Assembly (NCBI RefSeq): GCF_014196525.1
Contig: NZ_JACIDX010000004.1
Span: 219,763 to 283,762, forward strand
DNA length: 64,000 nt
From: Novosphingobium sediminicola
Lineage (GTDB): Bacteria; Pseudomonadota; Alphaproteobacteria; Sphingomonadales; Sphingomonadaceae
Reading direction: 5' to 3'
In this document: piece after piece, positions 18,277-29,266 of the stretch
Layout: every line of letters begins with the position of its first letter
How positions within the stretch are numbered: the first letter of the stretch is position 1
Notes under the pieces: generated by a model
What the model was told of the DNA's origin: nothing
What the model saw: only the letters and a program-made list of their open reading frames with translations
The model's database searches: none
Program-made: the position numbers and the translations under genes

Positions 18277-18310
18277 AAAAAAAAGGGCCACCCGAAGGCA
18301 GCCCCCTTTT
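18277..18310 (-). terminator. Terminator of trcR
   Basis: On the minus strand a GGGGGCTGCC stem closes over a TTCG tetraloop with GGTGGCCC and is followed by eight T. This is a strong rho-independent terminator 24 bases after the trcR stop. Confidence 0.88.
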
Positions 18311-18333
18311 CCATACCGATGGAACCGAAGCGC

Positions 18334-19035
18334 TTATTCGCGCCCTTCGGCCTCTGCTGCGCGCTTGGCGGCGAGCCATGCGGCGGCTTCGGCTTCCTGC
18401 GCGGCTTCGCTGGCGGCCTTGGCCTGCGCTTCACGGGCGGCGCGCAGTTCTTCGATCAGCGCGTCGCGGTCGCTGCCCAACCGCTGGACGTCGGCCTCGT
18501 CATCCTCGGCGCTGCGGCCCTTGGCGGCCTTGGCCACCATCGCGTCCAGTTCGCGCTGCGAGCACAGGCCCAGCGTCACGGGGTCCTTGGCGGTGATGTT
18601 GCCGATGTTCCAGTGGCTGCGGTCGCGGATCGCGGCGATGGTGGTGCGGGTGGTCCCGATCAGCTTGCTGATCTGGGCGTCCGACACCTCGGGATGGTTG
18701 CGCAGGATCCAGGCGATGCCGTCGGGCTTGTCCTGACGCTTGGACACGGGCGTATAGCGCGGGCCCTTGGTGCGGCTGACGGTGACGGGCGCCTTGAACA
18801 TCTTGAGGCGATAGTTCGGGTCGTTCTGGCCGCGTTCGATTTCGATGGCGGTCAGTTCGCCCGCGCGCAGCGGATCGCGGCCCATATACTTGGCGCTGGT
18901 CAGATCGTCGGCCATCGCCTGCACTTCGAGAATGTGCAGTCCGCAAAAGTCTGCGATCTGCTCAAAGGTGAGCGCGGTATTGTCGACAAGCCACGAGGCC
19001 GTTGCATGCGGCATCAGCGGGGTGGGCTGGGTCAC
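18334..19035 (-). CDS. trcR: Cell-cycle transcriptional regulator TrcR (DUF1013)
   Basis: A 233-residue protein almost restricted to alphaproteobacteria. The N-terminal half begins MTQPTPLMPHATASWLVDN, a conserved family start, with a helix-turn-helix region LTFEQIADFCGLHILEVQAM. A second HTH-like part is HPEVSDAQISKLIGTTRTTI. The C-terminal 60 residues form an Ala/Glu-rich coiled coil. In Caulobacter the DUF1013 protein TrcR travels with RNA polymerase and is needed for normal cell-cycle transcription. It is transcribed alone and ends at a strong terminator. Confidence 0.9.
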   Translation of the reverse strand: MTQPTPLMPHATASWLVDNTALTFEQIADFCGLHILEVQAMADDLTSAKYMGRDPLRAGELTAIEIERGQNDPNYRLKMFKAPVTVSRTKGPRYTPVSKRQDKPDGIAWILRNHPEVSDAQISKLIGTTRTTIAAIRDRSHWNIGNITAKDPVTLGLCSQRELDAMVAKAAKGRSAEDDEADVQRLGSDRDALIEELRAAREAQAKAASEAAQEAEAAAWLAAKRAAEAEGRE

Positions 19036-19086
19036 GGGTCATCTCCGAGCGTGTTTGCGGCGGGAAAAACCCACCAAAACCGGGCA

Positions 19087-19121
19087 CAAAATAGAAGGGC
19101 CGCCCCTTCACGGAGCGGCCT
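19087..19121 (-). terminator. Terminator of the quinone reductase/GST operon
   Basis: The minus strand shows GGCCGCTCC-GTGAA-GGGGCGGCC followed by CTTCTATTTTG, about 70 bases after the GST stop codon. Confidence 0.6.
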
Positions 19122-19193
19122 AACCTTTTCCCCATAAGCGCGGGATTGATTCTGGGCAAGCGTTTTGCCGCAAAATCGCGCGGATTTGCGCCG

Positions 19194-20117
19194 TTAATTC
19201 AGCGCGACAAAGCCCGGCAGGGCCTCAATCCGGCTGATCCAGCGTTTGATGGCGGGAAAATCATCCAGAACGAAGCGGCCTTCTTCGGCCACATGAGTAT
19301 AGGCAAAGAGCACGATATCGGCCAGCGTGATGCCGTGGCCGACAAACCAGTCATGCTTGGCCAGATGCTCGTCCATCAGCCGCAGCGCAGCCTCGCCCGC
19401 GCTGCGCTTGGCGCCCAATTGCCCCTTTTGTGCCTCGCTCAGATTCTCCTCGCCGATATAGGCCAGCCAGAAACGCAAGGTGGCCACATTCGGCTCGTGG
19501 TTATATTGTTCAAAGAACATCCAGCGCAGCATGTCGGCCTGCGCAAAACGGTCGGTCGGGATCAGGCGCGACCCGCTGGCCAGATACCAGCATGCCGCAT
19601 TGCTTTCGGGCAGGAAACGAATGCCGCTGGCCCCGGCGATTTCCAGCACCGGGATGCGGCCATTGGCATTGACCCGCGCGAGAAATTCGGGGGTCCGCGT
19701 CTCACCCTTGCGGATGTCATAGGCACGGCGCGACAAAGGCAGGCCCAGCAGAGCCGCCGTCAGCCGGATCTTGTAGCAATTGGCCGAAATCGGATCTTCA
19801 TGCAGGACAAAGGCCTGTCCATGCAGCGAAGCCTTCCAGATCATGTCATCGGGAAAGGCCAGTTCGACGGCCTGTCCGACATTCACCCCGTCCTGTCCAT
19901 GCACGGCATAGGGCAGGCTGAGCGTGGAATCGACATGCGAGGACGAAATGCAGCAACGCCCCGAGAGCTTGCCGCCTTCATCGCCGCGCCATTCCTGCCC
20001 GGCCTTGGCGGCGCCTTCAAAGACGCGCTCCATATCATTCCAGGTGACCGCGCCGCGCCCCTTTCGGATTTCCACCCAGGCCCGGTCATCGCAAAGCCGC
20101 AGCAACGGATAGCTCAT
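19194..20117 (-). CDS. Glutathione S-transferase with a ~100-residue N-terminal extension
   Basis: A 307-residue protein. The thioredoxin-like GST domain starts only near residue 104 (FVLHEDPISANCYKIRL) and includes GRIPVLEI and the glutathione-contacting FLPESNAACWYLA. The helical C-terminal domain spans about 185-300 with FVGHGITLADIVLFAYTHVAEEG. The first ~100 residues (MSYPLLRLCDDRAWVEIRKG to PDDMIWKAS) match no domain I know. The start is supported by a four-base overlap with the quinone reductase gene. A shorter start near the GST domain would leave a 300-base gap in the operon, so I keep the long form. Confidence 0.82.
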   Translation of the reverse strand: MSYPLLRLCDDRAWVEIRKGRGAVTWNDMERVFEGAAKAGQEWRGDEGGKLSGRCCISSSHVDSTLSLPYAVHGQDGVNVGQAVELAFPDDMIWKASLHGQAFVLHEDPISANCYKIRLTAALLGLPLSRRAYDIRKGETRTPEFLARVNANGRIPVLEIAGASGIRFLPESNAACWYLASGSRLIPTDRFAQADMLRWMFFEQYNHEPNVATLRFWLAYIGEENLSEAQKGQLGAKRSAGEAALRLMDEHLAKHDWFVGHGITLADIVLFAYTHVAEEGRFVLDDFPAIKRWISRIEALPGFVALN

Positions 20118-21118
20118 ACCACCTCCAGCACAATCTTGCCGACCAGATCGCCCGATTCCATCTGCGCATGGGCCTGCGCCGCCTGTTCCAGAGGATAGGT
20201 GCGCGCCATCACCGGGCGGACCTCGCCCTCATCGACCAGCGGCCAGACATTGGCGGCGATTTCCTGCGCCAGCAGCGTCTTGAACGCATTGGATCGCGCG
20301 CGCAGCGTCGATCCCGTCAGCGTCAGGCGGCGCGCCATGACCTGCCACATGGGCACATCGGCCTTGGCCCCGCCCTGCACCGCGATGGTGACATGGCGGC
20401 CGTCATCGGCCAGACATTTCAGATTGCGCGCCACATAATCGCCCGCCACCATATCCAGCACCAGATGCACGCCCTCGCCATGGCTGATGCGTTTGACCTC
20501 TTCGACGAAATCATGGCTGCGGTAATTGATCGCATGGGCCGCGCCCAGTTCGATCGCGCGTTCGCATTTCTCGTCGCTGCCGCAGGTGACGATCACCTCC
20601 AGCCCGAACGCCTTGCCCAGCGTGATCGCCATCGTGCCGATCCCGCTGGTGCCGCCATGGACCAGCACCCGCTCGCCATCGCTGGCCCAGCCGCGTTCGA
20701 ACACATTGTGCCAAACGGTGAACAGGGTTTCGGGAATGGCCGCCGCCTCGACCATCGAGAGGCCGTCAGGCACAGGAAGGCAAATGCCCGCCTCGGCAAT
20801 ACAGTATTGTGCGTATCCCCCGCCGTTGACCAGTGCACAGACGTTCTGGCCCAGCAGCGCAGGGTCGGCCCCGGCCCCCAGCGCGACCACCTCGCCGGCA
20901 ACCTCAAGCCCGAGAATGGGCGAATGGCCCTTGGGCGCGGGATATTGGCCAAGGCGTTGAATCACATCGGGACGATTGACCCCGGCAGCGGCCACCTTGA
21001 TCAAAACCTGCCCCGCCGCAGGCATGGGAACGACCAGGTCCGAGACCTTCAGAACCTGAGCCGGACCCGGCTGATCGAACGTCACCGCCTTCATAAATTC
21101 GGGAAGCACAGACCCCAT
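20114..21118 (-). CDS. NAD(P)H quinone oxidoreductase, PIG3/zeta-crystallin type
   Basis: A 334-residue medium-chain dehydrogenase/reductase without structural zinc. A GroES-like N-terminal domain (KAVTFDQPGPAQVLKV, then ILGLEVAGEVVALG) is followed by a Rossmann fold with VLVHGGTSGIGTMAITLGKAFG and the closing VGKIVLEV. The closest group by motif is the PIG3-type quinone oxidoreductases, which reduce quinones or enones with NADPH. The start is uncertain among three ATGs. I use the middle one. Coupled by ATGA overlap to the GST-like gene, which fits a joint electrophile-detoxification role. Confidence 0.87.
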   Translation of the reverse strand: MGSVLPEFMKAVTFDQPGPAQVLKVSDLVVPMPAAGQVLIKVAAAGVNRPDVIQRLGQYPAPKGHSPILGLEVAGEVVALGAGADPALLGQNVCALVNGGGYAQYCIAEAGICLPVPDGLSMVEAAAIPETLFTVWHNVFERGWASDGERVLVHGGTSGIGTMAITLGKAFGLEVIVTCGSDEKCERAIELGAAHAINYRSHDFVEEVKRISHGEGVHLVLDMVAGDYVARNLKCLADDGRHVTIAVQGGAKADVPMWQVMARRLTLTGSTLRARSNAFKTLLAQEIAANVWPLVDEGEVRPVMARTYPLEQAAQAHAQMESGDLVGKIVLEVV

Positions 21119-21177
21119 GATTGCCCCGCAATGCTGCAATACACTCAATTTAACTGTAATCTCTAACCGCGCACCCT

Positions 21178-21207
21178 GTTGACAGCAAGCGAAAGCAGTC
21201 CGATGCT
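21178..21207 (+). promoter_or_regulatory. Possible promoter of the DUF1192 gene
   Basis: A consensus -35 TTGACA is followed 17 bases later by a poor -10 GATGCT, a few bases upstream of the start codon. It lies in the 97-base gap between divergent genes. Weak evidence only. Confidence 0.35.
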
Positions 21208-21215
21208 CTCGATCT

Positions 21216-21446
21216 ATGGAAGATGAAGATCGCCCCCATGCTTTGGCAAGCGGTCGTAAGGACGCCGCCGCCTCTCTGGCTTCAGAGAGCCTCGATCCCT
21301 ATTCGGTCGATGAACTGGACGCGCGGGTAAAGCTGCTGGAAAACGAGATCGAGCGGGTGCGGGCGCATAAGGCGCGCAGCAAAACCAGCCGTCTTGCCGC
21401 AGAGGCCCTGTTCCGGTCGCCCGCATCATCGGATGGGGCAAGCTGA
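21216..21446 (+). CDS. DUF1192 family protein
   Basis: A 76-residue protein. The family core is DPYSVDELDARVKLLENEIERVRAHKA, a short amphipathic coiled-coil segment, with disordered ends. DUF1192 proteins are small, widespread in alphaproteobacteria and of unknown function. It is divergent from the quinone reductase and 163 bases ahead of clpA on the same strand. Confidence 0.85.
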   Translation: MEDEDRPHALASGRKDAAASLASESLDPYSVDELDARVKLLENEIERVRAHKARSKTSRLAAEALFRSPASSDGAS

Positions 21447-21521
21447 TGCGCCCGCTCCCTCGCAGCGCCCCCCCTCGTAATTGTCCCGGGGATCGCCATA
21501 TAGGCTTCATCAAACCTGTTG

Positions 21522-21529
21522 CCCCATAT
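21522..21529 (+). promoter_or_regulatory. RpoH-like -10 sequence upstream of clpA
   Basis: CCCCATAT matches the heat-shock sigma factor -10 consensus (CCCCATNT) about 80 bases upstream of the clpA start. No matching -35 at the right distance is visible, so this is only a candidate. Confidence 0.3.
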
Positions 21530-21609
21530 TTTTCCGGGACATCCTCCCGGTCCCTTCGCCCCTCCCTTCCCTCCAGCCCCCAGCCCTCTTAGTAGCGAAA
21601 GCGCGACCG

Positions 21610-25117
<3,508 letters not shown>

Positions 25118-25119
25118 AA

Positions 25120-25659
25120 TTGTCTGACGCGCTGCCGATCATCACCGACAGGCTGATCCTGCGCCCGTGGGAGGATCGCGACCGCGATGCCGCCTGGGCC
25201 ATGGCGCAGGACGTCGAGGTGATGCGCTACCTGCCCCCGCTTACCCGTGCGGGCAGCGATGCGATGATCGACCGGATGATGGCCATGCAGACCGAACATG
25301 GCCATACCTTCTGGGCGATGGAGAGGCGCGGGGATGGGCAATTCCTTGGTATGTGCGGATTTTGCCCGCCCCGCCCACCATTGGCTGAATATGAGATTGG
25401 CTGGCGTCTGGCCCGCGCCGCATGGGGGCAAGGGTTTGGCACAGAGGCCGCCAACGCGGTGCTGGACTGGGCATGGGCGCATCGCGATATGGCCACGATC
25501 GTCGCCATCACCACGCGCGAAAATGCCAAAAGCCGGGCGCTGATGGTGCGCATCGGCATGGCCCATGCCGCGCATGAAGATTTCGATCACCCTGCCCTTC
25601 TGGAAACTGATCGCTTGCGTCCCCATGTTCTCTATCGCATTGCACGGCCGAAGAGCTGA
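25120..25659 (+). CDS. GNAT-family N-acetyltransferase
   Basis: A 179-residue acyltransferase of the RimJ/RimL type. It starts TDRLILRPWEDRDRDAAWAMA, has the acetyl-CoA-binding region YEIGWRLARAAWGQGFGTEAANAVLDWA and the typical late motif TTRENAKSRALMVRIGM. No ATG lies at the right place. A TTG two bases after the hemB stop gives the expected N-terminus, so I use it. It is probably co-transcribed with hemB. Substrate unknown. Confidence 0.82.
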   Translation: MSDALPIITDRLILRPWEDRDRDAAWAMAQDVEVMRYLPPLTRAGSDAMIDRMMAMQTEHGHTFWAMERRGDGQFLGMCGFCPPRPPLAEYEIGWRLARAAWGQGFGTEAANAVLDWAWAHRDMATIVAITTRENAKSRALMVRIGMAHAAHEDFDHPALLETDRLRPHVLYRIARPKS

Positions 25660-25668
25660 GAGGACACC

Positions 25669-26241
25669 ATGCGTTCAGACGTTACCATCGCCCCGTTCAA
25701 GGGCATCTGGCCCCGCATCCATGAAAGTGCTTTTATTGCACCGGGTTGCAGGATTATCGGCAATGTCGAAATCGGGCCGGACGTCAGCATCTGGTATAAT
25801 TGCGTGATTCGCGGCGATGCCAATTCGATTCGCATCGGCGCGCGCAGCAATATTCAGGACGGCAGCGTGGTCCATTGCGACAGCCCCAAACCGGGGATGC
25901 ATGATGGTTTTCCCACCGTCATTGGCGAAGATGTGCTGATCGGCCATATGGCGATGGTGCATGGCTGCACGTTGATGGACCGATCCTTCGTCGGACTGGG
26001 CGCGATCGTCATGGACGGCTGCGTGGTCGAAGAAGATGCGATGCTGGCTGCAGGCGGGCTGCTCAGCCCCGGAAAGCGCATTCCCAGCCGCCAGATGTGG
26101 ATCGGCCAACCGGCCCGCTATGCGCGCGAATTGGACGATGCCCAGTTGATCGATATGCAGCGGGGCGTTGCCGCCTATGTCCGCAACGGGCGCGAGCACA
26201 AGGCGGCGCTGGACGATATGCTGCTGCATGGCGCGGCCTAA
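25669..26241 (+). CDS. Gamma carbonic anhydrase-like protein
   Basis: A 190-residue left-handed parallel beta-helix protein with hexapeptide repeats (RIIGNVEIGPDVSIWYNCVIRGD). Metal-binding histidines of the gamma class are in IQDGSVVHCDS and IGHMAMVHGCTL. Members such as YrdA or PaaY have low or thioesterase-linked carbonic anhydrase activity, so the exact role is unclear. The start follows GAGAGGACACC. The next gene overlaps its end by 14 bases. Confidence 0.9.
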   Translation: MRSDVTIAPFKGIWPRIHESAFIAPGCRIIGNVEIGPDVSIWYNCVIRGDANSIRIGARSNIQDGSVVHCDSPKPGMHDGFPTVIGEDVLIGHMAMVHGCTLMDRSFVGLGAIVMDGCVVEEDAMLAAGGLLSPGKRIPSRQMWIGQPARYARELDDAQLIDMQRGVAAYVRNGREHKAALDDMLLHGAA

Positions 26242-26509
26242 GATTGCCCTGCCCGCGCCCGAGGCCATCCGTGCGCTGGTCGATGGCGAGGGCAGGCTGG
26301 CGGTCAAGGTGACGCCCGGCGCACGCAGCGAAGGGCTGGAGATTGTCGAGGGCCGGTTGCTGGTCAAGGTCCGCGCCAAGCCCGAGGATGGTAAGGCGAC
26401 CGAGGCGGTGATCGAACTGGTGGCGCAGGCGCTGGGCATGGGGTCGAGCCGGGTGACCTTGCTGCGCGGGGCGACCTCGCGGGAAAAACTGCTCTCTATT
26501 GCCGGGTGA
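26228..26509 (+). CDS. DUF167 family protein (YggU-like)
   Basis: A 93-residue protein. The family core is visible as RLAVKVTPGARSEGLEIVEGRLLVKVRAKPEDGKATEAV split over beta strands and a helix, ending LLRGATSREKLLSI. Function unknown across bacteria. It begins inside the end of the gamma carbonic anhydrase gene and its 3' end overlaps the convergent YoaK-like gene by 14 bases. Confidence 0.88.
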   Translation: MARPKIALPAPEAIRALVDGEGRLAVKVTPGARSEGLEIVEGRLLVKVRAKPEDGKATEAVIELVAQALGMGSSRVTLLRGATSREKLLSIAG

Positions 26510-27110
26510 TGCGAATGGCCGCCAATGTGGCCACAGCCGCCCATGCTGCCCCCAGCCACAGCCCTGCCTCTGGATAATGCAGCCCCATGGCCGCACCGCC
26601 CACGCCGCCCAGCACCAGTCCCAACCATAAGGCCAGTCCGGCGCCCGCCCCCGGCACCTTCTGCCCGCCCAGCGCCTGGCCCGCTTTCACCAGCGCCCCG
26701 GTCACATAGGTCAGCGCGAGGCTACCCTCGCCCTCACGCTGAAACGTGGCGTTCAAGGCCCCCATGGCCAGCACCAACGCGCCTTGCGCCACCACCGTGC
26801 CATGCGTCAGCGCGCCCAGCGAGAGCAAGGCGCAGACCATCCCCAGCACCGCCACCTTGCGCCACGGCCCCGAACGCGCCGCCACCGCCGTGCCCAGCGC
26901 CACGCCCAGCACAAAGCCCAGGATCAGCCCCGCCGGCACCAGCGCGCGACGCATATCGCTGGCCAGATTGACCGCCATGCGCGTCGAATTGCCCGACATG
27001 AAGGAGATGAAATAGCCGCCATTGGCGACAAACCCGCTGGCATCGACAAAGCCCGCCAGCGCCGAAAGCGCGATGGCAAGGCTGCGTCGGGAGCGGTCGA
27101 GCCTGTGCAT
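26496..27110 (-). CDS. YoaK-like membrane protein (DUF1275)
   Basis: A 204-residue inner-membrane protein with about six hydrophobic helices. The family signature near the N-terminus is LAGFVDASGFVANGGYFISFMSGNSTRMAV. Function unknown. Its ATG directly follows the stop of the truncated haemoglobin gene on the same strand, so they are one transcript. Confidence 0.88.
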   Translation of the reverse strand: MHRLDRSRRSLAIALSALAGFVDASGFVANGGYFISFMSGNSTRMAVNLASDMRRALVPAGLILGFVLGVALGTAVAARSGPWRKVAVLGMVCALLSLGALTHGTVVAQGALVLAMGALNATFQREGEGSLALTYVTGALVKAGQALGGQKVPGAGAGLALWLGLVLGGVGGAAMGLHYPEAGLWLGAAWAAVATLAAIRITRQ

Positions 27111-27551
27111 TCAGTCCGCTGATGCCTCAACCGGGGCTTCAACGGGAACCATCGAGCCGGCGATCTCCTCCAGCACGCCCGCCATGGCATCGGCCATCAC
27201 CCGATCCGCCGGGGCCACATCGGCAATCGCGCGGGCCATGGCGGCGGCCCATTGATCGGCGGTTTCGCGCGCAATCGGCATCCCGCGATGCATGCTCATC
27301 ATGCATTTGCCCGAGGCGAACCAATCGCGCGGGCCGCCCGACCATCCGGTCAGAAACCCCGCCAGACTTTCGCGCATCGGCCCCAGATCGGCGGCATGCA
27401 TCGCGCGCAGCTTCGCATAGGCCGGGTCGCTCTCCATCAGATCATAGAAACGATTGGTGATCGCCAGGATGACCTCGCGCCCGCCCAGCCGCTCATAGGG
27501 CGTCTTGCGGGCAACCTGTTCGCCTTCGATCTGGTCGGCTTCATCACTCAC
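27111..27551 (-). CDS. Group II truncated haemoglobin
   Basis: A 146-residue haem protein of the 2-over-2 globin fold. Signature parts are YERLGGREVILAITNRFYDLM (with Tyr near the B10 position), LAGFLTGWSGGPRDWF and the proximal His in MMSMHRGMPI. Group II globins bind oxygen and help handle NO or peroxide. I chose the GTG start that has AAGGA eight bases upstream; it avoids an unlikely Arg/Pro-rich leader. Operon with the YoaK-like gene. Confidence 0.88.
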   Translation of the reverse strand: MSDEADQIEGEQVARKTPYERLGGREVILAITNRFYDLMESDPAYAKLRAMHAADLGPMRESLAGFLTGWSGGPRDWFASGKCMMSMHRGMPIARETADQWAAAMARAIADVAPADRVMADAMAGVLEEIAGSMVPVEAPVEASAD

Positions 27552-27624
27552 GGGGGCAATCCTTATGCAGGGGGGTCTATCAAACCTCGCTGCCATGCGC
27601 CAGCCTGTCGGGCTTTGACGCCAA

Positions 27625-29115
27625 TCAATAGGCCGCGCGCGGAACCGAACCCATCGCCATATAAGCGCCCATCGGTCCTAGCGCCTCAGAAGGTTTCACG
27701 TGAAGCACCGCCGCCAAACGCGCGCGAAACGCGGCCAGCTCGGCCCGGTCCACACCGGCGCGCACGGTAAAGCCCACCGACATCGGATCGACCGCCGCCC
27801 CGCCGCGAAACACTTCATAATGCAGATGCGCGCCGGTCGACAGGCCGGTCGAGCCGACATAGCCGATCACCTGCCCCGCGCGCACCCGCATGCCCGGCGA
27901 CACGGCAAAACGGGAAAGATGGCCATAGCCGGTGGAGACCGCCCCGCCATGATCCAGCCGGATGTAATTGCCATGCCCGCCATGCGGCCCGACGAAATTG
28001 ACCAGCGCATCGGCCACCGCATAGACCGGCGCGCCCCATGGCGCGGCCAGATCGGTGCCGGAATGCATCCGCGCAAAGCCAAGGATCGGGTGCAGCCGCA
28101 GGCCAAAGCCCGAACTGATCCGCGCGCCAGCCACCGGCATCACCAGTGCCTGTGTTGCGCGTTGTTCGACCATGTCGGAGGCATTATAGAATTGCGCATC
28201 GCGGCCCTTGCCCCAGCGCAGCAATTGCTTGGCCATTCGCCCATGCGATTCGATCGAGGCATATTGCAGTTCGCCCACCTCGACCTGACCATCGGGCGCG
28301 CGTTTGTAGTCGACCACCATGTCGAACACATCGCCCTGATGGACCTCATCAAGGCTGAGATGCGCGTCGATGGCGGCCAGGAATTGCTGGATCGCCTTCA
28401 TCGGCGCGCCCGCCGCCCGCGCGGCGCGATAGACGCTTGCCCCCGCCACGCCGCGAATGCGCAGCGGCGTTGAATCGACCGGCAAGACATGGCGGACCAC
28501 GGCAAAACCGCCCGCCGAGCGGGTCAGCGTCAGATCGAGATCGAAACGCGCGCGCAGCGAAAGGCTTTCGAGCAGGCGCGGCCTGTCCGGCGCGGCGGCG
28601 CGGCCCAGATGCAGGGCAAAGCGCGTGCCGGGCGCAATATCGTCCAGTACACCCGCCGAAGCCAGCGCGCCGCGCACCGCCGCCACATCATCGGCCGAAA
28701 CCCCGGCGCGGCCCAGCATCGCCTCGACGCTGTCCTCCTGCGCCAGCATCACCGAGAGGTCGATGCTGGGCCTTTCGGGCGCCTGCGCCAGCGGGACAAG
28801 GCGCGATGTCGGCCCCATTCTTTGCCCCGTATCGCCGCCATAGAGCAGCGGCTGCACAGTCTGGCTGCGCCATTGCTCACGCGCGGTGGCGTCCATCGGC
28901 TGCGATGGGATCGTCGGCCCTGTCGCAATGCCCGGCCACAGGGCCAGCGCCAGTCCGATCCCGCCCAGCATCACCCCCAGCCCGCGATACCAGCCCGCCG
29001 TACCGATGTCCTCGGCCAGATCGGTGGCGAAATCGAAACCGCGCAGCCCAGCCTTCATCCGCGCGGCCAGAGCCGACGGCAAGGCGACAGGGGTGGAAAA
29101 AGCGCGGCTTGCCAT
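27625..29115 (-). CDS. M23-family (LytM) metallopeptidase, membrane anchored
   Basis: A 496-residue cell-wall peptidase. One membrane helix lies at ~45-65 (WYRGLGVMLGGIGLALALWPG), then a long periplasmic region with an OapA/LysM-like part, and a C-terminal M23 domain with zinc ligands in GFARMHSGTDLAAPWG and STGAHLHYEVFRGG. It should cut peptide cross-links of murein. The start chosen has AAAGG upstream. Near the C-terminus the codons for HVKPSE contain the leftmost parS-like sequence of the window. Confidence 0.92.
   Translation of the reverse strand: MASRAFSTPVALPSALAARMKAGLRGFDFATDLAEDIGTAGWYRGLGVMLGGIGLALALWPGIATGPTIPSQPMDATAREQWRSQTVQPLLYGGDTGQRMGPTSRLVPLAQAPERPSIDLSVMLAQEDSVEAMLGRAGVSADDVAAVRGALASAGVLDDIAPGTRFALHLGRAAAPDRPRLLESLSLRARFDLDLTLTRSAGGFAVVRHVLPVDSTPLRIRGVAGASVYRAARAAGAPMKAIQQFLAAIDAHLSLDEVHQGDVFDMVVDYKRAPDGQVEVGELQYASIESHGRMAKQLLRWGKGRDAQFYNASDMVEQRATQALVMPVAGARISSGFGLRLHPILGFARMHSGTDLAAPWGAPVYAVADALVNFVGPHGGHGNYIRLDHGGAVSTGYGHLSRFAVSPGMRVRAGQVIGYVGSTGLSTGAHLHYEVFRGGAAVDPMSVGFTVRAGVDRAELAAFRARLAAVLHVKPSEALGPMGAYMAMGSVPRAAY
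27692..27707. other. parS-like site (14/16)
   Basis: GGTTTCACGTGAAGCA matches the consensus TGTTNCACGTGNAACA at 14 of 16 positions. It lies inside the M23 peptidase gene and is the most distant and weakest candidate, 12 kb left of parB. Confidence 0.4.
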
Positions 29116-29266
29116 GATGGCCTTTGCAAAGGAGATTCTACGCCTCCCTCCCTGCCGCAATTGGGTTAAGCCATCGCTAAATCTGTGGTCTTTTGGCCCA
29201 TTGGCCCCTGAATGCGACAAAGCGCCCCTTGCAGCCTCCCGCACGCTTTGCCACATTCAGGGGGTA

